Below are positions 1 through 5,390 of a DNA stretch of 6,613 bases, piece by piece. Origin of the DNA: a bacterium. Its GTDB lineage: Bacteria > Armatimonadota > HRBIN16. The stretch covers positions 1 to 6,613 of the forward strand of contig JANWXG010000149.1 of NCBI GenBank assembly GCA_025057335.1, read 5' to 3'. The position numbers and the translations under genes were made by a program. Under the pieces are notes generated by a model. That model was not told where the DNA came from. It made no database searches and saw nothing but the letters and a program-made list of their open reading frames with translations. Numbering within the stretch: the first letter of the stretch is position 1; every line of letters begins with the position of its first letter.

Positions 1-1053
1 ATGCATCTGCGCTGGTGCTGGCTTTTAGGATGCATTCTCATCGCGACCACCCTGGTGAGCTGCTCTCGCCGAGAAACCGCTCCCCCCTCTACCAGCACCC
101 CCTCCCAGCGTACCTTCCGCTTTGCGATTATCCCCAAGCAGCTAGACAACCCCGTGTTCAACTACGCCAAGATGGGGGCGCTGGGGGCAGCAGCCAAGCT
201 GGGCAATGTGGAAATCTACTGGAACGCCCCTGAAACCAACGATGAAGCAAAGCAGGCACAAATCTTCGAGACCTACGTGCGCCAGAGGGTGGACGGCATT
301 GCGGTCTCCTGTGTCAACGCCGAGGTGATGCGCCGCGTCATCGACAGGGCGGTAGAACAGGGCATCCCCGTAGTGACTTGGGATAGCGACTCGCCACAAA
401 GCAAAAGGCAAGCCTTCTTCGGCATGGACGACTACGAGGCGGGCAAGACCCTTGGCGAGGAGCTGGCAAAGCTCATCGACGGCAAGGGCAAGGTTGCCAT
501 TCTGTCGGGAGTACAGGGCGCTCAAAACCTCACCTTGCGCGTGCAGGGCGTACAGGATGCACTCAAAGCCTACCCCGACATCCGCATTATCACCACCGTC
601 TACTGTAACGACGACGCCACCCGTGCCGAATCGCTCATCAACAGCGTCATGCAGCAGCATCCCGACCTCGCAGGCTGGGCGATGGTCGGCGGCTGGCCTC
701 TGTTTACCAAAACAGGGTTGAACGGCATCCAGCCCGGTGTGACCAAAGTGGTCGCGGTAGACCCACTGGAGGGCAACCCCTGGATGTGGATCGAGAAAGG
801 CTACGTGCAGGTGTGCATCGGGCAGAAGGTGTTCGATTGGGGAGCCAAGAGCGTGGAGATGCTCTACAACCTCGCACAGGGGAAGGGCGTCCCGCAGGCG
901 GATGAGAAGGGGTTTGTCAACTCAGGGTTGGACATTGTAGTGCTAGACCGTACCAAGTTCAAAGACCCCTCGCGCTACATCTCGCTGGAGGACTACAAGA
1001 AGATGTTCCAGCAGCGCAAACAGGAGGCGCAGGGCGCTGAGGCAAAGCAATAA
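1..1053 (+). CDS. Sugar ABC transporter substrate-binding lipoprotein (RbsB-like)
   Basis: This is a periplasmic-binding-protein-like receptor of the ribose/xylose/LsrB type (Peripla_BP_4 fold), predicted to be a lipid-anchored solute receptor that hands a sugar to an ABC importer. The 350-residue length is normal. Residues 1-20 form a lipoprotein signal peptide with a hydrophobic core, and the lipobox L18-V19-S20-C21 puts the lipidated cysteine at 21. A low-complexity Ser/Thr/Pro linker (about 22-37) leads into the first beta strand (RFAIIPKQLDNP, 40-51). Family-typical segments follow: VDGIAVS (98-103), PVVTWDSD (123-130, probable ligand contacts), FFGMDDYEAGKTLGEEL (139-154) and VVAVDPLEGN (250-259). 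The ATG is at base 1, so no ribosome binding site is visible, but the complete signal peptide supports this start. The isomerase gene follows after 29 bp; no permease or ATPase gene follows, so these would have to lie upstream or elsewhere. The ligand cannot be named from sequence; the WDSD segment resembles rhamnose- and autoinducer-2-type receptors. Confidence 0.9.
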   Translation: MHLRWCWLLGCILIATTLVSCSRRETAPPSTSTPSQRTFRFAIIPKQLDNPVFNYAKMGALGAAAKLGNVEIYWNAPETNDEAKQAQIFETYVRQRVDGIAVSCVNAEVMRRVIDRAVEQGIPVVTWDSDSPQSKRQAFFGMDDYEAGKTLGEELAKLIDGKGKVAILSGVQGAQNLTLRVQGVQDALKAYPDIRIITTVYCNDDATRAESLINSVMQQHPDLAGWAMVGGWPLFTKTGLNGIQPGVTKVVAVDPLEGNPWMWIEKGYVQVCIGQKVFDWGAKSVEMLYNLAQGKGVPQADEKGFVNSGLDIVVLDRTKFKDPSRYISLEDYKKMFQQRKQEAQGAEAKQ

Positions 1054-1072
1054 ATCCACTAACAGAGAGAGA

Positions 1073-1077
1073 GGAGG
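1073..1077 (+). promoter_or_regulatory. Shine-Dalgarno site of the isomerase gene
   Basis: GGAGG lies in a long purine run (about 1062-1081) and ends 5 nt before the ATG at 1083. It is a strong site in the short gap after the binding-protein gene, consistent with one polycistronic message. Confidence 0.8.
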
Positions 1078-1082
1078 AAGGT

Positions 1083-1892
1083 ATGGCGAAAATCGGTGTT
1101 ATTCACTATAACTGGCCAGGCTTCTCGTTTGAGGATTTCTTGCGCTTCGCGGCGGAGACAGGCTACGAGTATATTGAGCTGCAGGTAGGCGACGTGTGGA
1201 CACCCGATGTCGACAATCCCGAAGCCAACGCGGAGCGCGTACGCAAGCAGGTGGAGTCGTATGGACTGAAGGTGTCGGCGCTAGCGGCGGGCAACGACTT
1301 CTTGCAGAACGACGAAGAAGCCATCCGCTACGAGGTGCAGCGGATGCGACGCATTTGCGGACTGACGCGCATCCTGCATGAGGAAGCGGTGGTGCGCACC
1401 GAAGGCGGCAAGCCGAAAGAGAGCATACCCCGCCAGCAGTGGCTGGACGCGATGACCGAGTGTTTCCGCCGATGTGTGGACTTCGTGGACGAGATGGGCG
1501 TGGCGCTCGCTATCGACAACCATGGCTACATCACAAACGACTACACTATTCTGCTCGCTTTGCTACAGCGGCTGAATCACCCCCTTATCGGCACCAACCT
1601 GGACACGATGAACTACCGCTGGTACGGGCACGATCTGCAGGTGATTCGGCGCATCTACGAACTCATGGCGCCCTACACGAAGCATACGCACTTCAAAGAC
1701 GGTTCAGGTAGCTTTGCGGAGTATCGCGGCGCGGCGCTAGGCGAGGGGGAGGTCGACCTGCGCTACGCATTAGAGTGCTTGCAGAGGGCGGGCTACCAGG
1801 GCGTCTACTGCGCCGAGTACGAGGGGCCTGAGGCGGCAGGCGGCGTGGGCTACGCCAAGTGCTACCGCTGGCTGAAGGAGCACGTCAGGTAG
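1083..1892 (+). CDS. Sugar phosphate isomerase/epimerase, xylose-isomerase-like TIM barrel
   Basis: This 269-residue protein is a full-length member of the AP_endonuc_2/xylose-isomerase-like TIM-barrel superfamily, which includes IolE, hydroxypyruvate isomerase, UlaE and D-tagatose 3-epimerase. It is cytosolic and has no signal peptide. The expected metal-site residues can be followed along the barrel: D145 in AIDNHG (143-148), D174 in NLDTMNY (172-178), H203 in HTHFKD (201-206) and E245 in CAEYEG (243-248). The LGEGEVD segment (219-225) precedes the last helix and is also typical. Members usually have Glu where D145 sits, and in the epimerases that Glu is a metal ligand and acid/base, so the exact chemistry may differ. 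It lies directly downstream of a sugar-binding lipoprotein, which suggests it acts on the imported sugar or its phosphate. Family assignment is firm; the substrate is unknown. Confidence 0.88.
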   Translation: MAKIGVIHYNWPGFSFEDFLRFAAETGYEYIELQVGDVWTPDVDNPEANAERVRKQVESYGLKVSALAAGNDFLQNDEEAIRYEVQRMRRICGLTRILHEEAVVRTEGGKPKESIPRQQWLDAMTECFRRCVDFVDEMGVALAIDNHGYITNDYTILLALLQRLNHPLIGTNLDTMNYRWYGHDLQVIRRIYELMAPYTKHTHFKDGSGSFAEYRGAALGEGEVDLRYALECLQRAGYQGVYCAEYEGPEAAGGVGYAKCYRWLKEHVR

Positions 1893-1900
1893 AGGAGGAG
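1893..1900 (+). other. Ribosome-binding-site-like sequence with no gene after it
   Basis: AGGAGGAG follows the TAG stop of the isomerase without any gap. No ATG, GTG or TTG lies at a working distance: the first candidate is TTG at 1918, 17 nt away, and it would encode only 12 codons. It may be the leftover start region of a lost third gene, or chance in a purine-rich stretch. Confidence 0.4.
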
Positions 1901-1904
1901 TACC

Positions 1905-1937
1905 GCGCCGTCACGGGTTGTCTGCCTACGACGGCGC
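1905..1937. terminator. GC-rich stem-loop after the isomerase gene
   Basis: GCGCCGTC (1905-1912) pairs perfectly with GACGGCGC (1930-1937), giving an 8-bp stem with a 17-nt loop, 12 nt after the isomerase stop. There is no T-run after it on the plus strand, so it is not a classical intrinsic terminator. It could still mark the 3' end of the plus-strand transcript by pausing or by protecting it from exonucleases. It lies between convergent genes. Confidence 0.4.
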
Positions 1938-1951
1938 CTACAGAAGTCACC

Positions 1952-1979
1952 TATAAAAATAGTTGGCTTCTCTCCCAAC
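1952..1979 (-). terminator. Weak intrinsic terminator after argJ
   Basis: On the minus strand, GTTGG (1979-1975) and CCAAC (1966-1962) form a 5-bp stem with an 8-nt loop, followed at once by TATTTTTATA (1961-1952). The order stem then T-rich tract, 12 nt past the argJ stop, fits a Rho-independent terminator for the btuF-btuC-argJ unit. The stem is short, so efficiency is uncertain. Confidence 0.5.
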
Positions 1980-1990
1980 GCGCTGCGAGG

Positions 1991-3190
1991 TCATGTGCTG
2001 TACTCAGCGTTGATGCGCACGTAGTCGTAGCTCAGGTCGCACGTCCATACAGTGGCGTGCTCCGTGCCCTGCTGCAGGTCGATGTGGATGGTCACCATAT
2101 CCGCTTTCAGCTGCTCGTGCAACGCCGCCGCGTCGAAGGTGGTGGGTTTGCCTTCGGCGTAGACCAGAGTTCCCTGTAGGGCAATGTGTGCCCGGTCGGG
2201 GTCAAAGTCCACTCCGCTGCGTCCCATCGCCGCCAGGATGCGTCCCCAGTTGGGATCGTTGCCGAAGAGGGCGGTCTTGACGAGGGGCGACTCCGCCACG
2301 GTCTTCGCCATGCGGCGCGCCTGTGTGAAGGTAGGCGCGCCGCGCACTTCGATCTCCACCAGCTTGGTCGCCCCTTCGCCATCGCGCGCGATACGCTGGG
2401 CAAGGCGCACGCACAGGCTCTCTAGCGCCAGCTCGAAGTCGTCCAGGTAGCGATTCACATCTACGCCCGATTGCCCGTTCGCCAGAATCACCACCATGTC
2501 GTTGGTGCTGGTATCCGAGTCGATAGTCAGGCAGTGGAAGGAGCGCTCTACGGAGTCCCTGAGTACCTGCTGTAGGGAGGAGCGGGAAATCTGGGCGTCT
2601 GTGGTCAGAAAACAGAGCATGGTTGCCAGGTTGGGGGCAATCATCCCTGCGCCCTTGGCGATACCACCGATGCGCACCTCGCCTTCCGGCAAGAGCAGGC
2701 GAAGCGCCTCCGCTTTGGGCACTGTGTCGGTAGTCATGATGGCTTCGGCGGCGGCATCTCCGCCCTCTGGAGAAAGCTGACGTATCGCTTGCTCGATACC
2801 CGCCTCCACCCTTTCTATCGGCAGCCGATGTCCGATGATGCCCGTGCTTGCGGTGACCACCTGGGCGGGAGGGCATTCCAGCAGCTGCGCGACCTTTTGC
2901 GCCATGCGCACGTTGTCGACGAACCCCTCTTCGCCCGTCGCCGCGTTGGCGTTGCCGCTGTTGGCGACGATGGCGCGCGCTACCCCTGCTTCCACCACAT
3001 GGCGCGAGTAGCGTACGCAGGGCGCCGCCGCGCGGTTGGTCGTGAACATGCCTGCTACTGTGGCTGACACATTGGATACGATGAGCGCCAGGTCCTTCCC
3101 ACGAGATTTCACGCCGCACTCAACTCCTGCTGCCTGGAATCCGCGCGGCGCGGTCACTGCACCAGTAATCCACTCTACAGGATGTTCCAT
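1991..3190 (-). CDS. argJ: Bifunctional ornithine acetyltransferase/N-acetylglutamate synthase
   Basis: ArgJ transfers the acetyl group from N-acetylornithine to glutamate, recycling acetyl in arginine biosynthesis; bifunctional forms can also use acetyl-CoA. It is cytosolic. At 399 residues it is a standard length. The self-cleavage motif KGAGMIAPNLATML spans 179-192; the family is cut between Ala189 and Thr190, and Thr190 becomes the N-terminal nucleophile of the beta chain. Also typical are GMFTTNRAAAP (47-57), ANSGNANAATG (76-86), ASTGIIG (114-120, around the oxyanion hole), IDSDTSTND (223-231), GNDPNWGRI (310-318) and the C-terminus SYDYVRINAEYST (387-399). The ATG at 3190 has GAGAGGAG at 3207-3200, 9 nt upstream. 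It sits 22 bp after the permease gene and so looks cotranscribed with a transporter, an unusual partner. No other arginine gene is in the window. Mono- versus bifunctional activity cannot be read from sequence. Confidence 0.96.
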   Translation of the reverse strand: MEHPVEWITGAVTAPRGFQAAGVECGVKSRGKDLALIVSNVSATVAGMFTTNRAAAPCVRYSRHVVEAGVARAIVANSGNANAATGEEGFVDNVRMAQKVAQLLECPPAQVVTASTGIIGHRLPIERVEAGIEQAIRQLSPEGGDAAAEAIMTTDTVPKAEALRLLLPEGEVRIGGIAKGAGMIAPNLATMLCFLTTDAQISRSSLQQVLRDSVERSFHCLTIDSDTSTNDMVVILANGQSGVDVNRYLDDFELALESLCVRLAQRIARDGEGATKLVEIEVRGAPTFTQARRMAKTVAESPLVKTALFGNDPNWGRILAAMGRSGVDFDPDRAHIALQGTLVYAEGKPTTFDAAALHEQLKADMVTIHIDLQQGTEHATVWTCDLSYDYVRINAEYST

Positions 3191-3212
3191 CGAGAATTGC
3201 TCCTCTCTGACA

Positions 3213-4223
3213 CTACGTGAGTCGCTCCCGGCGGAGCAGCGCCACGAAGAACGGTGCCCCTATCAGGGCGGTAATGACCCCGACGGGGATCTCGGCAGGA
3301 CGAGCGACGGTGCGCGCGAGGGTATCTGCCCAAACCATGAGCGCCGCCCCAATCACCGCCGCACTCCAGCATAGCTGCCGGTGGTCAGCGCCAAACAGCC
3401 GTCGCGCCAGATGGGGCACCACGAGCCCCACGAAGCCGATGATGCCGCTCACGGAGACCGCAGCAGCAGTGCATAGCGCCGCCAGCACAATCGCCCGGCG
3501 CTTGAGCCTTTCCACATCGAAGCCCAGATGCGCTGCGCTCTCCTCGCCAAGAGCGAAGGCGTTCAACCCATACGCCATCGTCCGCAACCCCGCTAAACCC
3601 AGCAAGACGAAAGGGAGAAGCAGCCGCACCCGCGTCCACTCCGCGTCGGCAAAACTGCCCATGAGCCAAAACAGCACTCGACTAAGGTCTGCTCCAGCTA
3701 GAGTCAGCATCAGGGTCACGCCCGACCACATGAACGAGCTGACCACAATCCCCGCCAGCAGGAACACAGAAATCCGTATCAAACCGTTGCGCCGTGCTAC
3801 CGCCAGCACTAGCGCTGTCGCGCCCATAGCACACACAAAAGCGGAGGCGGGGACGCCGAAGCCATGCCAGTGCGCTTCCCATCCAGCTAGCACTGCTGCC
3901 GCCGCCCCAAGTGCTGCTCCAGAGGAGACACCGATGGTATACGGGTCCGCCAGGTCGTTACGCAGTAACCCTTGCAGCAGCACTCCCGTGACGCTCAGGA
4001 GCATTCCTACCAGCGCCGCCATGCTGGCACGGGGCAGACGCAGTTGCCACACGATAACGCCCGCGCTGTCAGATGCAACCTCCCTCCGCTGCAGGAGGCT
4101 CCACACCTGTTGAGGGCTGTACATCTCGCTCCCCAGACACAACGCCGCTCCCAGGCTCATCCCAACGAAGGCAGTCAGTAGCGCCATCCCCAGCCAGTAG
4201 CGGCCGCGTGTCCTAAACCACAT
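3213..4223 (-). CDS. FecCD/BtuC-family ABC importer permease
   Basis: This is an inner-membrane permease of the BtuC/FecCD family, which moves cobalamin, heme, ferric siderophores or related chelates as a homodimer. The 336 residues and many hydrophobic segments match the usual ten-helix protein. Characteristic segments are WQLRLPRASMAALVG (59-73), GVLLQGLLRNDLADPY (80-95), IGVSSGAALGA (97-107), FWLMGSF (185-191), the SGIIGFVGLVVPHLAR region (259-274, just before the cytoplasmic helix that docks on the ATPase) and AEIPVGVITALIGAPFFV (310-327). The ATG at 4223 is preceded by GAGGT (4235-4231), which overlaps the TGA stop of the BtuF-like gene 10 bp upstream, so translation is probably coupled. 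An ATPase gene normally accompanies such a permease; argJ follows instead. Cobalamin is the best guess because of the neighbouring receptor; an iron chelate is the alternative, so I give no symbol. Confidence 0.93.
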   Translation of the reverse strand: MWFRTRGRYWLGMALLTAFVGMSLGAALCLGSEMYSPQQVWSLLQRREVASDSAGVIVWQLRLPRASMAALVGMLLSVTGVLLQGLLRNDLADPYTIGVSSGAALGAAAAVLAGWEAHWHGFGVPASAFVCAMGATALVLAVARRNGLIRISVFLLAGIVVSSFMWSGVTLMLTLAGADLSRVLFWLMGSFADAEWTRVRLLLPFVLLGLAGLRTMAYGLNAFALGEESAAHLGFDVERLKRRAIVLAALCTAAAVSVSGIIGFVGLVVPHLARRLFGADHRQLCWSAAVIGAALMVWADTLARTVARPAEIPVGVITALIGAPFFVALLRRERLT

Positions 4224-4233
4224 CCTACCTACC

Positions 4234-5058
4234 TCACGACGCTCTGGCGATGATGGAGCGGAGCACCTCGAGCCCCTGGAGCAGGCGAGGCGTTGGGCGC
4301 ACGAACAGGTTTGAATCGACGCTGTACACGCGCTTCGCCTGCACCGCTCGCAGGCGTTTCAGCACAGGGTGCTCATACAGTGGAGCCAGGCGGTCGTTGG
4401 GCAAGGCGACTAGCAATACATCGGGGTCGCGCAAGAGTAGCGCCTCCGCAGACAAGGGGTAGTAGTTGGTACCACCGTCAGCGGCAACGTTGCGCCCGCC
4501 TGCCAACTGAATCATATCGTCCACGAACGTCTCCCGCCCTGCTACCCACATCGGCAGAGGCTCCACGTTGAGCGCGAACAGCACGGTGGGCTTCTTCGTT
4601 GGGACACGACGCGCCCTTGCCTCTTGCACCGCCCGTTGAAACCGTTGCGCCAGCGTTTCCGCCTGCTGTTCATGACCCGTCGCCGCGCCGAGCAGCCGAA
4701 TCATCTGCGCGACCTCCTGCCAGCTCTTCGGGGTGACCACTAGCAGGGGTAACTTCAGCCGCTCCAGTGTCGGGATGTAGCGGCGGTTTAGTATCCCATC
4801 TGCGACCACCAGGTCGGGCTGCAGGGCGACAACCGCTTCCACATTGGTGCGCATATCCCCCACCTTGGGCAGACGCTTGACCTCTGGCGGATAATCGCAA
4901 TAGCTAGTCACTCCTGCGACCTGCTTGCCCGCTCCGATGGCGAAGAGCACCTCTGTAATGCCCGGCGTCAGCGACGTGATGCGCCGAGGCGGCGCTTTCA
5001 GCGTCAACGTTTTTCTACGAAAGTCGATAAGGCGACGTGGAAAGCTTTTGGGTGGCAT
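4234..5058 (-). CDS. BtuF-like cobalamin/metal-chelate binding protein, no signal peptide
   Basis: This is a helical-backbone metal receptor (periplasmic binding protein type III, PF01497-like). Numbered from ATG 5058 (274 residues), RRITSLTPGITEVLFAIGAG (25-44) carries the conserved Glu (E36) thought to contact the permease in this family. SYCDYPPEVKRLPKVG (52-67) closely resembles the SYxDYPP segment of BtuF, pointing to cobalamin. ALQPDLVVADG (78-88) and LLLRDPDVLLVA (207-218) are typical of the two lobes. The frame opens at a TTG (5082), but GGAGG at 5067-5063 and the promoter at 5121-5092 favour the ATG. In-frame TAG at 5088-5086 prevents further extension. The mature-type domain starts almost at once (about residue 6), with no hydrophobic signal or lipobox. 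It could be a cytosolic receptor-like protein, as other signal-less members are, or its signal has been lost. The next gene, 10 bp on, is its permease. Confidence 0.88.
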   Translation of the reverse strand: MPPKSFPRRLIDFRRKTLTLKAPPRRITSLTPGITEVLFAIGAGKQVAGVTSYCDYPPEVKRLPKVGDMRTNVEAVVALQPDLVVADGILNRRYIPTLERLKLPLLVVTPKSWQEVAQMIRLLGAATGHEQQAETLAQRFQRAVQEARARRVPTKKPTVLFALNVEPLPMWVAGRETFVDDMIQLAGGRNVAADGGTNYYPLSAEALLLRDPDVLLVALPNDRLAPLYEHPVLKRLRAVQAKRVYSVDSNLFVRPTPRLLQGLEVLRSIIARAS

Positions 5059-5062
5059 CGTT

Positions 5063-5067
5063 CCTCC
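5063..5067 (-). promoter_or_regulatory. Shine-Dalgarno site deciding the BtuF-like start
   Basis: GGAGG (5067 down to 5063) lies 4 nt before ATG 5058. The alternative TTG at 5082 lies upstream of this site, about 3 nt from the predicted transcription start, so it could not be served by it. Confidence 0.7.
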
Positions 5068-5091
5068 ACAACCACAGCGCAACCGCTACAC

Positions 5092-5121
5092 ATTATACAT
5101 GCCTTGCTGTTGCCGTGTCGA
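5092..5121 (-). promoter_or_regulatory. Sigma-70-type promoter of the btuF-btuC-argJ unit
   Basis: On the minus strand, TCGACA (5121-5116; 5 of 6 bases match TTGACA) is followed after 18 nt by a perfect TATAAT (5097-5092). The predicted start is near 5085, leaving a leader of about 27 nt before ATG 5058. It sits between the two tandem hairpins and the gene, as expected for a fresh start of transcription. Confidence 0.68.
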
Positions 5122-5134
5122 GGTACCGAAGCGC

Positions 5135-5163
5135 AGTCAGGGCGGTGCAACACCGCCCTGACT
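5135..5163. repeat. Perfect 13-bp inverted repeat, possible transcription end
   Basis: AGTCAGGGCGGTG (5135-5147) pairs perfectly with CACCGCCCTGACT (5151-5163) around a 3-nt loop (CAA on the plus strand, TTG on the minus). It lies 24 nt past the stop of the 61-residue gene and before the btuF promoter. No T-run follows on either strand. It may be a U-less terminator, an RNA-stabilising 3' hairpin, a protein-binding site or a copy of a dispersed repeat. Confidence 0.6.
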
Positions 5164-5170
5164 ATGTGAG

Positions 5171-5185
5171 CCCTTCCGAGAAGGG
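5171..5185 (-). terminator. Small stem-loop just after the 61-residue gene
   Basis: CCCTTC and GAAGGG form a 6-bp perfect stem with a 3-nt loop, 2 nt past the TAA stop on the minus strand. It is the first of two tandem hairpins that end the regulator-pseudopilin unit; no T-run follows. Confidence 0.4.
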
Positions 5186-5187
5186 AA

Positions 5188-5373
5188 TTAACGCCCGGCG
5201 GGCATGGGTGCTGCTCCACCTGCGGCGCCTGGCGCTATGGGCACAGGGCGTACCCCTGGTGGGGGAGTGCGCGGGTGCGGGGTGGTCGTGTACCAGTAGA
5301 AGTACACCACTGCTGCGACCAGTACCACAATTACGCCGATAGCCAGCCAGGCAGGGATCTCTCTATTCTTCAC
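5188..5373 (-). CDS. Small single-pass membrane protein with Pro/Gly-rich tail
   Basis: I do not recognise a named family. The 61-residue product starts MKNREIPAW, then has one strongly hydrophobic segment (about 8-28, rich in Val/Ile/Ala with aromatic residues Y24-Y28 at its end), and ends in a Pro/Gly/Ala-rich tail (29-61). With charged K2 and R4 before the helix, it is probably anchored N-in with the tail outside, or it is an uncleaved signal anchor. The start is GTG at 5373, preceded by GAGGTGA (5386-5380) with 6-nt spacing, close to the TGA of the pseudopilin gene 17 bp upstream. The ribosome binding site, the plausible membrane segment and the tight spacing argue that it is real despite its size. 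It may help assemble, anchor or stabilise the pseudopilin, but that rests on position alone. Confidence 0.72.
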   Translation of the reverse strand: MKNREIPAWLAIGVIVVLVAAVVYFYWYTTTPHPRTPPPGVRPVPIAPGAAGGAAPMPAGR

Positions 5374-5379
5374 GCCGTT

Positions 5380-5386
5380 TCACCTC
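5380..5386 (-). promoter_or_regulatory. Shine-Dalgarno site of the 61-residue membrane protein
   Basis: GAGGTGA, 6 nt before the GTG start at 5373 and 4 nt after the pseudopilin stop codon. It supports translation of this short non-ATG gene. Confidence 0.6.
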
Positions 5387-5390
5387 GCTC

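Noticed and set aside
1859..2179. 106-codon plus-strand frame running from inside the isomerase into argJ
   Set aside because: It starts out of frame inside the isomerase gene and ends antisense to argJ. The purine run at 1893 is not placed to serve any start in it, and it has no protein-family features.
2202..3119. 305-codon open frame on the minus strand overlapping argJ in another frame
   Set aside because: It is an Arg/Gly/His-rich shadow of argJ, whose own frame carries all family motifs including the self-cleavage site.
3217..4113. 298-codon open frame on the plus strand opposite the permease gene
   Set aside because: Its product is rich in Ser, Arg, Ala and Thr with no fold or motif. 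The minus-strand frame encodes an unmistakable FecCD permease; this is a GC-driven antisense shadow.
5059..5082. TTG start at 5082 for the BtuF-like protein
   Set aside because: It would add only eight residues (Cys/Gly-rich, no signal peptide), it lies upstream of the GGAGG site, and it is almost at the predicted transcription start.
5083..5187. Possible cobalamin riboswitch upstream of the BtuF-like gene
   Set aside because: The gap is about 130 bp including two hairpins and a promoter. I see no B12-box-like sequence, and the predicted leader is only about 27 nt.
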